Shown: positions 35,369 to 44,395 of the stretch, in pieces | Layout of the letters: every line of letters begins with the position of its first letter | How positions within the stretch are numbered: the stretch's first letter is position 1 | Origin: Brevibacillus daliensis | GTDB lineage: Bacteria > Bacillota > Bacilli > Brevibacillales > Brevibacillaceae | Assembly: GCF_021245735.1 (NCBI RefSeq) | Contig: NZ_JAJISB010000001.1 | Coordinates: forward strand, 525,899 to 589,898 | Direction: 5' to 3' | DNA length: 64,000 bases | Position numbers and translations under genes: made by a program | The notes under the pieces: model-generated | The model's database searches: none | The model's input: the letters and a program-made list of their open reading frames with translations, nothing else | Told to the model about the DNA's origin: nothing

Positions 35369-36013
35369 ATGAAACGATTCGTACGCTCTACTCTTACAGC
35401 CTTACTTGTTGTTATCATGCTGACGATGGGCTTGAATGTACACGCTGCACCCGCTTCTAAAGAAGAAGCTTATCTAAAGCAATATCAAAAAATACTTCAG
35501 ACTATGAAAACAGGTATGGAAAACGCTCCTGTAACTGGGGACCCGACGATTGATTTTCTGTATGAGATGATCCCCCACCATGAAGTAGCCGTTCGTATGT
35601 CGGAAAATTACCTGTCGTATGGGAACGATCCTCAACTTAAAGAAATCGCAACGAATATAAGAAATGAACAAAAAGCAGAAGTTGTAGAAATGAAATCGCT
35701 GTTAGATCGTTTAAAGAGCACACCTCACATCGATAAAGCAAAAGAGGCGGAATATCTAATAGGGTATAAGAAAGCTTACAGCCGTATGATTACAAGAATG
35801 GAAACCACAAAACCAACTGGGAATATAAATGAAGACTTTTTGATAGAAATGATTCCTCATCACAAAGGCGCAGTAAAGATGGCAGCCGATATTCTGGATT
35901 ATACCAATAATGAGGAACTCAGCAAGATGGCGAAAATGATTGTTGGTAATCAATACACACAACTGATGAAGATGAGAAAAATGCTGATGGCGATGAAAAA
36001 GGGAGAAGAATAG
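35369..36013 (+). CDS. secreted tandem DUF305 protein
   Basis: 214 residues from the ATG at 35369 (AGGAGGAAACT upstream; a longer reading frame to 35297 has no such site). The signal peptide ends at NVHAAP. Two DUF305 units follow, each with the FLxEMIPHHxxAV motif (FLYEMIPHHEVAVRMSENYL and FLIEMIPHHKGAVKMAADIL). The paired His residues suggest metal binding; DUF305 proteins are often found near copper genes. Exported, single gene with terminator. Confidence 0.88.
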   Translation: MKRFVRSTLTALLVVIMLTMGLNVHAAPASKEEAYLKQYQKILQTMKTGMENAPVTGDPTIDFLYEMIPHHEVAVRMSENYLSYGNDPQLKEIATNIRNEQKAEVVEMKSLLDRLKSTPHIDKAKEAEYLIGYKKAYSRMITRMETTKPTGNINEDFLIEMIPHHKGAVKMAADILDYTNNEELSKMAKMIVGNQYTQLMKMRKMLMAMKKGEE

Positions 36014-36046
36014 ATAACGCTGTGAAATCTATCCTATCTAATAAAT

Positions 36047-36082
36047 GAAAAAAGAGTCTCCGTTACAGGTGACTCTTTTTTT
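36047..36082 (+). terminator. rho-independent terminator
   Basis: AAAAAGAGTC/GACTCTTTTT stem with a 12-base loop followed by a T-run. Confidence 0.85.
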
Positions 36083-36113
36083 CTACTCTATGCTACTTCT
36101 TTTTTAGATCTTA

Positions 36114-36527
36114 CTATGCACGAACAGAGTAACAAAGTAATCCAAACGATCCGTAATACAGCACGGTACAAAACAGTATCAGTAAAACCTGTTGATCAGC
36201 CATCATTCCTATCATTGGTCCCATCAGTCCTGGCATCACTCCGCTACTCACTCCAGTAATAACAGTCTGATAATCCACAAGCGCTCCAAAAACCACACCA
36301 ATAGCCACTGCTAATACGGTAGTCACGATAGTTAAGAGAGTGTATTCACCAGGAAACAGATAACTAAATACGATACCTGTTGCTAATCCGAAGACACCAC
36401 TTGCTGTCATTGCCACATTCATTCCAAAATGGTAGCCAATCAAACGACGAAATTTAAATAAATAGAGAAAAGCCCCCATGCCTGTTATGAGATAACTGAA
36501 AAAAATCACCCATGCCATCCAGTACAT
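36114..36527 (-). CDS. small integral membrane protein, unknown function
   Basis: 137 residues, AAGGAGGTG site. Four or five hydrophobic helices with Gly-rich packing motifs (GVFGLATGIVFSYL, VLAVAIGVVFGALVDYQ, GVSSGVMPGLMGPMIGMMADQ). The GxxxG-rich GVMPGLMGPMIGMM stretch is striking and could line a pore or pack against a partner. Family not recognised. It lies divergent from the Sm-like/spore-surface genes. Confidence 0.7.
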   Translation of the reverse strand: MYWMAWVIFFSYLITGMGAFLYLFKFRRLIGYHFGMNVAMTASGVFGLATGIVFSYLFPGEYTLLTIVTTVLAVAIGVVFGALVDYQTVITGVSSGVMPGLMGPMIGMMADQQVLLILFCTVLYYGSFGLLCYSVRA

Positions 36528-36642
36528 GTCACACCTCCTTTTTCTTCACAACTGGGAAAAAAACTGCTCTTTCTTCATACAGTTTATATATACAATGCTG
36601 GATGAAGCTGTATTCCCTTTTAGGAATGTCCCCGTTTAATCT

Positions 36643-36651
36643 CATACGCTA
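36643..36651 (+). promoter_or_regulatory. possible sigma-K -10 element
   Basis: CATACGCTA fits the late mother-cell sigma-K -10 consensus CATANNNTA exactly, 38 bases before the next ATG. I do not see a matching AC -35 at the right distance, so this is tentative. Confidence 0.25.
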
Positions 36652-36688
36652 GATTTCATCAAACTCACAGGGTGGAGGTTTAGTTGGC

Positions 36689-37471
36689 ATGGAACAACCC
36701 TCAGTACGATTAGACCAATATGTAAGGGAACTCTTAGAAAAACAAAGTCAGGAAGAAGAGAAAGAAGATCTGGAGAATCAAATAAATCTCAGGTTAGGTA
36801 AAGGCATTTCTTCGCCAGCCAGTGAATTGCCCTCCTCAGAGCTGAAAATGCTCCAACAGTATATTCATGGGCATAATTTATTCTTACTGGGAGAAGCCTT
36901 ACCTAATCGCAAAAAAGAGATGGTCCTCCGTAAATTTTTTAAACACAAGCGGAATCAACAAGTGGAAGTGTACTCCAAAAATGGAGAAAAAGTATTGCAC
37001 ACCATAGGAAAGGTGAGTGTTGTGGGTAGGAACTTCGTCATTCTCACTACCTTTATCGATCGTATTTGGATTCCTTTCTCCGCTATTCATTCTGCCAATA
37101 TCCCCTATGGACTACCTGATATACCGAACACGCATCAGCATCTGGCTATAGACAAGGAATTAGTACGAAAATTATCCACCCAATTCGGTGAAACCGTAGC
37201 AAATCGTGATGTCTTGATCCAACAATTTTTTGAAGAAACCTTAGAGACAAATATGCAGACGTGGAAGGGAACAAAAGTTAAGATCAGTATGAATGGTGAG
37301 ATCATCATTGGAAAAGTAGTGAACTCAAAAAAAGGCATTCTAACCATTACTTCGTTCGGAAAACAGCTTGCTCTCCCCCTAACGGAAATTTCGGATATCC
37401 GGACACTGAGAATTTATAGCTTGTTCGCACGTTTGTTAACAGGCAAAAGTAAAAGAGATGCCGCTACATGA
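36689..37471 (+). CDS. spore-surface-type protein with two Sm-like domains
   Basis: 260 residues, GGAGG site 11 bases upstream. A charged N-terminal helix (residues 8-35) is followed by two small beta-barrel units of Sm-like/DUF2642 character. The first is around 90-130 (QVEVYSKNGEKVLHTIGKVSV, FVILTTFIDRIWIPFSAI). The second is around 195-245 (GTKVKISMNGEIIIGKVVNSKKG, LPLTEISDIRTL). Such domains occur in Bacillales spore coat proteins. First gene of the block that leads to the multicopper oxidase. Function unknown; a structural or scaffold role is inferred. Confidence 0.65.
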   Translation: MEQPSVRLDQYVRELLEKQSQEEEKEDLENQINLRLGKGISSPASELPSSELKMLQQYIHGHNLFLLGEALPNRKKEMVLRKFFKHKRNQQVEVYSKNGEKVLHTIGKVSVVGRNFVILTTFIDRIWIPFSAIHSANIPYGLPDIPNTHQHLAIDKELVRKLSTQFGETVANRDVLIQQFFEETLETNMQTWKGTKVKISMNGEIIIGKVVNSKKGILTITSFGKQLALPLTEISDIRTLRIYSLFARLLTGKSKRDAAT

Positions 37472-37552
37472 TATAAGATCAGCTTTTGTCCCTTTTTTGC
37501 ATACCCCTGGCATGATACGGTTAAATGACATCATACCAAGGGAGTGAATCTA

Positions 37553-37969
37553 ATGGGTAAGTTCCAATCTCATAAAAGTGTGAGTAGTCAGATGCCTCGT
37601 AACGGAGTGAATAATCAGCGATCTTGTACCAGTACGACAAAACTAAATAGAAAACTTCGTCCTGTGCGAGAACAGCGTTGTGATGGTTTATTTGTTAATG
37701 GTGACTGTTGTATTCCCTTAATCGCTCCGCCACAAAATCTGATTCATTTACGTCTAGCTGGTCTAGATAAGAATATCAATTTTAATTTAATCCGTCATAA
37801 AAATTCTTCTGTCAAAATCTATTATTTATGCGATGAAAAAGTCCGAAAGATTAAAGGAACAGTCTGCGATGTAGGCACCGATTTTGTCGATGTAGCGAAT
37901 AAGGATTCGGACAAAGTCACAACCATTTTCCAGTCGCGTATTGTAAAAATCAAACGTTATAAACATTGA
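37553..37969 (+). CDS. small Cys-containing Sm-like protein
   Basis: 138 residues from the ATG at 37553 (AAGGGAG upstream). The N-terminal 50 residues are Ser/Asn/Arg-rich and probably disordered (MGKFQSHKSVSSQMPRNGVN). The C-terminal 70 residues resemble an Sm-like barrel (SVKIYYLCDEKVRKIKGTVCDVG, FVDVANKDSDKVTTIFQSRIVKI). Five or six Cys could crosslink or bind metal, as in spore coat proteins. A terminator follows at once. Confidence 0.6.
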   Translation: MGKFQSHKSVSSQMPRNGVNNQRSCTSTTKLNRKLRPVREQRCDGLFVNGDCCIPLIAPPQNLIHLRLAGLDKNINFNLIRHKNSSVKIYYLCDEKVRKIKGTVCDVGTDFVDVANKDSDKVTTIFQSRIVKIKRYKH

Positions 37970-37980
37970 GATGAAAGCTG

Positions 37981-38012
37981 CGGGTAGGATGCTTGTCCTA
38001 CCTTTTTTTCTT
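37981..38012 (+). terminator. rho-independent terminator
   Basis: GGTAGGA/TCCTACC stem with a 6-base loop followed by seven T residues. Confidence 0.88.
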
Positions 38013-38046
38013 TCGTACTAGCCAAAATGAAGGCACTAATAAACAA

Positions 38047-38096
38047 ATAAACGTGTAGCTGACCTCTAGTGATTGAGTAGCCGCACGTTTATCTAT
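38047..38096. terminator. second hairpin between converging genes
   Basis: AAACGTGTAGCT pairs with AGCCGCACGTTT (one G-U, one mismatch). It is probably the terminator of the minus-strand gene ending at 38111. Confidence 0.5.
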
Positions 38097-38110
38097 TTTA
38101 TTGCATACCC

Positions 38111-38830
38111 TTATATCAAGATAGGGCATTTGTGTGTGTTCATTGACACAGGCTTACTTTCGAGAGTAAGAAAACAGATGTCTTGCAAATTGACATTGAC
38201 GAAATCGTTACTACAGTCAAGTAGTACCTCTATCTGTCCTTCTTCCGATGCAACTAATGTCCCTCTAATTACATCTCCTATTACCGATGTAATTTCCACC
38301 TCACTGCCGATAAAACTTTTTAACTGGCGAAATAACGGAATCCCAAAAAATATATTGATGAGAAATGGACTTTGTGAAACAACTTCGCCAAATGAAGATA
38401 CTAATGCTTCACGTAAACAAGGATCAATGTGAAGTAGTTCTTGCTCATTCTCGTTTGCTTCATCCCCTTTTGTTGCAACCGAGCAAATTTTGTCGTACTG
38501 GACAAAGGTTAATTTCCCTTTTTCCCCGATTAATTGTAAAAAGTCACTTCCCGCTACTTGTAGACATCCACCGATGCACTCTTTCTTCATCGCACACCCT
38601 ACGGTAATTCGCAGTAGCATGTTACGAAGGGATTGAAAATGTAGTCGAAGTGCGTTTGTGTTCTCTGGATCTTGAGGATTGCCTAATGCTTGAAGTAAGT
38701 TATTAGCTGCTTCAATACATTTTTGTTGTTGGTCTAATTTTCTTTGGGACAAGTTACTGTTTGGGGAAGGGTATAGCGGGGTTCGAATTACAGGTGGACA
38801 CGGAAAACAATGCTTCGCTGTCTTTCCCAT
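38111..38830 (-). CDS. Cys-rich spore-surface-type protein with two Sm-like domains
   Basis: 239 residues, AAGGAGG site. The N-terminus has KHCFPCPPVIRTPLYPSP. An Sm-like unit follows a helical part at about 75-115 (GCAMKKECIGGCLQVAGSDFLQLIGEKG), and a second lies at about 165-225 (LKSFIGSEVEITSVIGDVIRGTLVASEEG, VNLQDICFLTL). About nine Cys are present. It is encoded opposite to its neighbours but shares their domain type, so it probably belongs to the same structure. Confidence 0.62.
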   Translation of the reverse strand: MGKTAKHCFPCPPVIRTPLYPSPNSNLSQRKLDQQQKCIEAANNLLQALGNPQDPENTNALRLHFQSLRNMLLRITVGCAMKKECIGGCLQVAGSDFLQLIGEKGKLTFVQYDKICSVATKGDEANENEQELLHIDPCLREALVSSFGEVVSQSPFLINIFFGIPLFRQLKSFIGSEVEITSVIGDVIRGTLVASEEGQIEVLLDCSNDFVNVNLQDICFLTLESKPVSMNTHKCPILI

Positions 38831-39021
38831 TTGTTGATCCTCCTTGGACTTTCTTACTCAGTTATTAGCATGGTATGGCAGGATCAGTCATGGTGTTTGG
38901 ACACCTGACAAAATGATGATTCTGTCTAACTTTCTATTCAAAAAACTTTTTCAATTTGCAAAGCAGCTTGAGGTAGCGAATATAAGTCAGAGAATAACAT
39001 TGCGTAAAAGGAGGATAAAGA

Positions 39022-39309
39022 ATGGATATTACAACGATTGTAGATATCCTCAACGAACTCAAGGCAGAAGATAAGGAGATTTTGCTTACACTCGAAGCAT
39101 CACAATTGAATATCTTAGGCCAGACGTTTCGCCCACTCTTTGTTGGACCAATCATCGAAGTTAACATGGGGTTTGTTACGTTATCTCCCTGCACGATTAA
39201 AATGGTGAACGCTCCCAATTTTGTTTTCCCTACTCCACTCAGTTTCCCATTAGAAAAAGTAGTTTCCTTTACAGAATTTGATAGTACGATCGTATTCCCA
39301 CTAACCTAG
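39022..39309 (+). CDS. MnxE/MnxF-like small subunit 1
   Basis: 95 residues, GGAGG site 6 bases upstream. It has a short N-terminal helix (TTIVDILNELKAEDKEIL) and then a beta-rich Sm-like domain (NILGQTFRPLFVGPIIEVNMGFVTLSPCTIKM, LEKVVSFTEFD). Size, order and position directly before a giant multicopper oxidase match the MnxE and MnxF subunits that, in marine Bacillus spores, form a complex with MnxG. From memory, that complex has three E, three F and one G. Nineteen bases separate it from the next gene. Confidence 0.7.
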   Translation: MDITTIVDILNELKAEDKEILLTLEASQLNILGQTFRPLFVGPIIEVNMGFVTLSPCTIKMVNAPNFVFPTPLSFPLEKVVSFTEFDSTIVFPLT

Positions 39310-39328
39310 TACAAAGGAGGTTATTTCT

Positions 39329-39616
39329 TTGGCAAAAAAGTCACGTAACAGTTTCACGGACCCCAGTCCTGAACGCCAGGCAGCCTTTCACGATGAATTG
39401 CGTGAGGCGATTGGCAAAAGAGTATTATTATTAACTGCACAATTCCCATCTATGTTCATTGGAAAGATCCTATCTGTCATTGAGGATTTTGTCGAAGTAA
39501 AAGTGGAGATAATGCCCACCATCGAGCTGGAAGATCGTATTTGGTACATTCATATGGACACAATTAATGTTTATTTCATTGAATCTGACAACTTCAAAAT
39601 TCCTAAATTACGTTAA
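39329..39616 (+). CDS. MnxE/MnxF-like small subunit 2
   Basis: 95 residues from a TTG with AAAGGAGG 9 bases upstream. An N-terminal charged helix (PERQAAFHDELREAIGK) leads into an Sm-like barrel (KRVLLLTAQFPSMFIGKILSVIEDFVEVKV, WYIHMDTINVYFIES). It is the same length as the preceding gene and of the same fold type, consistent with a hetero-oligomeric ring. It lies 42 bases before the oxidase gene in one operon. Confidence 0.7.
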   Translation: MAKKSRNSFTDPSPERQAAFHDELREAIGKRVLLLTAQFPSMFIGKILSVIEDFVEVKVEIMPTIELEDRIWYIHMDTINVYFIESDNFKIPKLR

Positions 39617-39658
39617 CAGCGGTGTGATGACACAACGGAGGCAGGAGGTATTACTAAC

Positions 39659-42600
39659 GTGAAGCGTTCCTATCATGTTGTCGCGATATCAGTACGCATC
39701 GTTTACAACAACTTCGGAGATCATGATCCAAATGGTCTGATGTATGTATTAAAGGAAAATGAGGAAAAAGTAAAATTTCTTATAAGCAAAAAGCCATTCA
39801 CTCCTGTTGAATTAGTTCAGCCTCTAGTGATTCGTGCAAACGTAGGTGATGAAGTAGAAATTAAGTTTGAAAATCAGTTGGATCTGAATGCTGGTATGCA
39901 TTTTCAAGAAGCACAGTATGACATACTTACTTCAGATGGTGCATTTGCTGGCTTAAATCCCGATACGACCGTCCCTCCAGGCGGTGAAATCATTTACCGT
40001 CTGCAAGTTGTCAAAGAAGGAATTCATTTCTTCTCTGATCTTGGTAACGTACTTAGTACAGAAGAAGGAAGCAATGTTCACGGTTTGTTTGGCGCATTGC
40101 TTGTACAGCGTATGGGATCAACATGGACTGATCCTGTAACAGGTGGTCCACTTAATAGTGGCGTATATGCGGATGTTCACAATCCATTGTTGCCTTCATT
40201 TCGTGAATATGCCTGGTTCTTCGGAGATGAGCTAGAAATGAAAGACTTGACGGGGAATAATCCACTAAATCCCCACACCTTCCAGCCATCCTCTACGTTT
40301 TCAGTCAATTATCGTGCTGAGCCAATGCGTAACCGATTAAGGTTAGTTCAGGAAGGGGTTGTATGCCCGGACTGTGAAGGAGAAGAAGTACACCATGATT
40401 CTTGGGTATTTGGTGATCCTGCCACCCCTATTCTACGTGGGTATAGAGGTGATCCCGCCAAAATCCGCTTAATACACGGCGGTACTAAGGAGACTCATAC
40501 CTTCCACTACCATGTTCATCAATGGTTTGCAGAGCCTTCTGATCTTGAATCCAATATCCTGGACGTTCAGGCAATTGGTCCTCAGAATCATTATACGGTT
40601 GAACCTTTATATGGTCTGGGCAGTTTACAGGGCGCTATTGGAGATGTAATCGTTCACTGCCACCTTTATCCTCACTTTGACGAAGGAATGTGGGGAATGA
40701 ATCGTATATTTGACACACTACAGGATGGTACTCAATGTTACCCGAATGGAATGAGGATTGAGCAACTTCAACCTCTACCTGATCGACCCTGCCCACCTCG
40801 TCCTACACCAGAGAAACCTGGTTTTCCTAACTTCATTCCAGGAAAAGTTGGGTTTAAAGCACCCCGTCCACCACTAGGTCTCGTTGGTGGCAGAAAAATG
40901 ACCGAACTTGAAAAGAACGCAGCTGTCCCTCGTGCAAGACCTGGAGCTGTTTTTGCAGATTCCTGCTTGGGTAACCCCGTTACGAGAGAGGTCAATATTT
41001 CTGCGATTCAAATTCCAGTTGTATATAACAAGCAAGGCTGGAACGACCCATATGCCAGAGTTTACGTATTTGATGAGGATATTGAAGACATCTTAGCTGG
41101 TCGGAAGGAAGTTGAACCGTTTGTTTTTCATGCAGATGCGGGAGATTGTATCCGGATTAACTTTACCAATCGATTGCCGAACGTCTTACCTGGTACTGCA
41201 TTCCAGCTAGTTACTCGCACTTATGAAGCCGGCATGCACGTCCACTTCGTTAAATTCGATGTATTATGTTCAGATGGAGCTAATGTAGGCTGGAACTACG
41301 ATACCAGTGCCCTTCCTGGAGAAACTATTCGTTATGAATGGTTTGCAGATGTAGAATTAAAAGCTACTTTTTGGCATGACCATCTTTTCCCTAATTCACA
41401 TCAGCAGCATGGTTTATTTGCTGGCGTCGTGGTTCATCCCCGCTTCTCCAGATTTTTCGACTCAACTACTGGAAAACGCACAAGAGGCGGCACACAAATC
41501 ACTGTAACCAATCCACTTATTCCTGATTATCGAGATTATACGTTGTTCGTACAAGATTTTACTTTATTATTCGATAAAGCTGGCAATCCCATTGAAGAAC
41601 CGGACTTTCCAGGTTCTGATGACGATCCCGGTATGTTCGGTGTCAACTACAAGAATGAACCGATGAAGTTCAGAGTTGGTCCGGGAGACGAAACAGCCTA
41701 TGTATTTAGCTCCTTTGTACATGGTGATCCTGTTACTCCTATATTACGTGCCTATGCAGGCGACCCTATACGTATCAGAATGCTGCAAGGGGCTCAGGAA
41801 GAATCACATGTTCTCAACATTCATGGGATAAGTTGGAAAAATGAGCGAAGAGACCAAGACTCTGATTTCGTGGCATCTCAACACATCGGTATTGCAGAAT
41901 CGTTTACGATTGAAACCTTTGTTCCCCGAGATGGAGACTATCTCTATTGCTACGAAGATGTTGAAGATGCATGGACAGGACTGTGGGGCTTGATTCGTGC
42001 CTATGGACAAAAAGTACCTGATCTCATCCCGCTAAAAGATCGCCCGCGTCCTCCAAAACGAAAAAAACCTTTGCCCAAGAAAACAGGATATCCGCCACCA
42101 AAAGCGGTAGACAAGGGATTCGTATGTCCTGAGGTAGCTCACGTTCGCAAATTTAATGTGGTTGCCCTACAAACGAATATCGTCTATAACAATTTTAATG
42201 ATCATGATCCGTTTGGTATCATCTTTGCCTTTGAAGATGATGTACCCGATATCCTGAATGGCAGTATGAATCCAGAACCATTGGTGATACGCGCCAATGC
42301 CGGGGATTGCGTAGAGATTACTTTAACAAACTTGCTGGCTGATGAAGGGCATGTGATTGATGGCAGGCATGGCTATCCCGCAGTCAAGGATGAAGCTTTT
42401 TTCCCACCATCCTTACGCATATCCCTTCACCCTCAATTACTTGCTTTCGATGTAAAAACATCAAGCGGGGATACCGTTGGATTTAATCATGACCAAACAA
42501 TTGCTCCAGGTGAAACGATCACTTATAAATGGTACGTTGACCTACCTCATGGGGCTATTAATATGTGGGATGTAGCAGATTTACGTAACCATCGTCATCA

Positions 42601-44257
42601 TGGTTCTTTTGGAGCGTTTATTGCAGAGCCTCGTTTTACTGTATATCTCGATCCTCAAACCTTGTATCCTGTAAAAAAAGGGGCAAGTGTCGTTCTTGTT
42701 AACCCATATTTGCCTACGACCAGGGAATTTGTCTTGTTAATGCATGACGGCGTTCGTTTGCTTGATACAAACGATAACCTGATTATTGATCCGTCATTTG
42801 TATTTCCATCTGTTGAACCATTTGAAGAAGTGGATACCTACGATCAGGGTTCCAGAGGGTTTAACTATCGCTCTGAACGTTTGCAAAACCGGATGCGTGG
42901 CAGACCGCTCGCAGACATAAAAGACGCTTTTAGCTCCGCTGTTTTTGGTGACCCTGCTACTCCTGTGTTTGAAGCATATGTGGGCGATCCCGTAACGGTA
43001 CGAATGATTATGCCTTCTGAGCGTAGAAGATCGCATACCTTCCATATACACGGTCATATTTGGAGATCGGATAAAAATGATGTTCATTCTGAAATAAGAT
43101 CCGTAAAAGGGCAAAATGTTCCTGGAAGCAAGCTAGATGCAGAATTAATTGGCGGTGCTGGCGGACTTTTTAAGTTCCCTGGAGATTATTTATATCGATC
43201 AGGTAATATTCGATGGCATCTGGAATTGGGGGTTTGGGGCTTGATTCGCGTTCATCAAGATCTCCAGCCTCATCTGAAAGAGATCGATACCCTGCAACCT
43301 AGTCTCCCCGGTGAAGGACAAGATTTTGAAGTTAGTGTTGTAACGGATTCCTCGATTCATTCAGATTCGAATGATATTTTTGATACTAATTTCAGTTCTG
43401 ACCCTGGTCCTACTTCTGACTCTGGTCTTACTTCTGACCCTGGTCCTACTTCTGACCCTGGTCCTACTTCTGACCCTGGTCCTACTTCTGACCCTGGTCC
43501 TACTTCTGACCCTGGTCCTACTTCTGACCCTGGTCCTACTTCTGACCCTGGTCCTACTTCTGACCCTGGTCCTACTTCTGACCCTGGTCCTACTTCTGAC
43601 CCTGGTCCTACTTCTGACCCTGGTCCTACTTCTGACCCTGGTCCTACTTCTGACCCTGGTCCTACTTCTGACCCTGGTCCTACTTCTGACCCTGGTCCTA
43701 CTTCTGACCCTGGTCCTACTTCTGACCCTGGTCCTACTTCTGACCCTGGTCCTACTTCTGACCCTGGTCCTACTTCTGACCCTGGTCCTACTTCTGACCC
43801 TGGTCCTACTTCTGACCCTGGTCCTACTTCTGACCCTGGTCCTACTTCTGACCCTGGTCCTACTTCTGACCCTGGTCCTACTTCTGACCCTGGTCCTACT
43901 TCTGACCCTGGTCCTACTTCTGACCCTGGTCCTACTTCTGACCCTGGTCCTACTTCTGACCCTGGTCCTACTTCTGACCCTGGTCCTACTTCTGACCCTG
44001 GTCCTACTTCTGACCCTGGTCCTACTTCTGACCCTGGTCCTACTTCTGACCCTGGTCCTACTTCTGACCCTGGTCCTACTTCTGACCCTGGTCCTACTTC
44101 TGACCCTGGTCCTACTTCTGACCCTGGTCCTACTTCTGACCCTGGTCCTACTTCTGACCCTGGTCCTACTTCTGACCCTGGTCCTACTTCTGACCCTGGC
44201 TCTGGTTCTAATGACAACTCTGATTCTCGTACCATTTCCAAATCTGATTATGATTAA
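39659..44257 (+). CDS. mnxG: MnxG-like giant multicopper oxidase with SDPGPT-repeat tail
   Basis: 1532 residues from a GTG with AGGAGG upstream. Residues 1 to about 1240 contain repeated cupredoxin domains, each restarting with (R/T)xVYNxxxxxDPxxxxYVF. Copper-site motifs are HTFHYHVH (280-287), HCHLYPHFDEGM (333-344), FWHDHLFPNSHQQHG (571-585) and HTFHIHGHIW (about 1125). This matches the manganese oxidase MnxG, a spore-surface enzyme that oxidises Mn(II) to Mn(IV) oxide. No signal peptide, as expected for a mother-cell spore protein. Residues 1247-1510 are 44 hexapeptide repeats, an addition I do not know from MnxG. The preceding two small genes and following copper genes support the assignment. 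Mn oxidation itself is inferred. Confidence 0.82.
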   Translation: MKRSYHVVAISVRIVYNNFGDHDPNGLMYVLKENEEKVKFLISKKPFTPVELVQPLVIRANVGDEVEIKFENQLDLNAGMHFQEAQYDILTSDGAFAGLNPDTTVPPGGEIIYRLQVVKEGIHFFSDLGNVLSTEEGSNVHGLFGALLVQRMGSTWTDPVTGGPLNSGVYADVHNPLLPSFREYAWFFGDELEMKDLTGNNPLNPHTFQPSSTFSVNYRAEPMRNRLRLVQEGVVCPDCEGEEVHHDSWVFGDPATPILRGYRGDPAKIRLIHGGTKETHTFHYHVHQWFAEPSDLESNILDVQAIGPQNHYTVEPLYGLGSLQGAIGDVIVHCHLYPHFDEGMWGMNRIFDTLQDGTQCYPNGMRIEQLQPLPDRPCPPRPTPEKPGFPNFIPGKVGFKAPRPPLGLVGGRKMTELEKNAAVPRARPGAVFADSCLGNPVTREVNISAIQIPVVYNKQGWNDPYARVYVFDEDIEDILAGRKEVEPFVFHADAGDCIRINFTNRLPNVLPGTAFQLVTRTYEAGMHVHFVKFDVLCSDGANVGWNYDTSALPGETIRYEWFADVELKATFWHDHLFPNSHQQHGLFAGVVVHPRFSRFFDSTTGKRTRGGTQITVTNPLIPDYRDYTLFVQDFTLLFDKAGNPIEEPDFPGSDDDPGMFGVNYKNEPMKFRVGPGDETAYVFSSFVHGDPVTPILRAYAGDPIRIRMLQGAQEESHVLNIHGISWKNERRDQDSDFVASQHIGIAESFTIETFVPRDGDYLYCYEDVEDAWTGLWGLIRAYGQKVPDLIPLKDRPRPPKRKKPLPKKTGYPPPKAVDKGFVCPEVAHVRKFNVVALQTNIVYNNFNDHDPFGIIFAFEDDVPDILNGSMNPEPLVIRANAGDCVEITLTNLLADEGHVIDGRHGYPAVKDEAFFPPSLRISLHPQLLAFDVKTSSGDTVGFNHDQTIAPGETITYKWYVDLPHGAINMWDVADLRNHRHHGSFGAFIAEPRFTVYLDPQTLYPVKKGASVVLVNPYLPTTREFVLLMHDGVRLLDTNDNLIIDPSFVFPSVEPFEEVDTYDQGSRGFNYRSERLQNRMRGRPLADIKDAFSSAVFGDPATPVFEAYVGDPVTVRMIMPSERRRSHTFHIHGHIWRSDKNDVHSEIRSVKGQNVPGSKLDAELIGGAGGLFKFPGDYLYRSGNIRWHLELGVWGLIRVHQDLQPHLKEIDTLQPSLPGEGQDFEVSVVTDSSIHSDSNDIFDTNFSSDPGPTSDSGLTSDPGPTSDPGPTSDPGPTSDPGPTSDPGPTSDPGPTSDPGPTSDPGPTSDPGPTSDPGPTSDPGPTSDPGPTSDPGPTSDPGPTSDPGPTSDPGPTSDPGPTSDPGPTSDPGPTSDPGPTSDPGPTSDPGPTSDPGPTSDPGPTSDPGPTSDPGPTSDPGPTSDPGPTSDPGPTSDPGPTSDPGPTSDPGPTSDPGPTSDPGPTSDPGPTSDPGPTSDPGPTSDPGPTSDPGPTSDPGPTSDPGPTSDPGPTSDPGSGSNDNSDSRTISKSDYD
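43397..44188 (+). repeat. 18-bp tandem repeat, 44 units, coding for SDPGPT
   Basis: The unit TCTGACCCTGGTCCTACT is repeated in frame. The first unit matches it, the second has two changes (SDSGLT) and the following 42 appear identical at base level, then a partial SDPGSG unit closes the array. 792 bases equal exactly 44 x 18. The unit is 56 % GC, above its surroundings. Identity at all codon positions points to recent expansion or homogenisation. Length changes by whole units keep the reading frame. Confidence 0.95.
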
Positions 44258-44305
44258 AAGATCAATAAATTCGGTATTGTTCCACCATACGAATATAATC
44301 AAGCA

Positions 44306-44338
44306 AATCCTGCAGTACATTGTTCTGCAGGATTTTTT
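44306..44338 (+). terminator. terminator after the multicopper oxidase
   Basis: AAATCCTGCAG/CTGCAGGATTTT stem with a 9-base loop and a T-run. Confidence 0.9.
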
Positions 44339-44395
44339 CATGGGAAATGGATCTTTTGACACTCCTTAGTTAATAGTCATAGCAAATCTCCTACA

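Noticed and set aside
43397..44188. CRISPR array
   Set aside because: The repeat is contiguous 18-bp units without spacers, inside a coding region.
43397..44188. Collagen-like (GXY) spore filament
   Set aside because: Gly recurs every six residues, not every three, so a collagen triple helix is not expected.
43357..44369. Long open frames on both strands across the 18-bp repeat (for example Leu/Thr/Val-rich or Arg/Ser/Thr-rich products)
   Set aside because: The unit length is a multiple of three and happens to lack stops in several frames; only the SDPGPT frame joins a real domain and has a start with a ribosome binding site.
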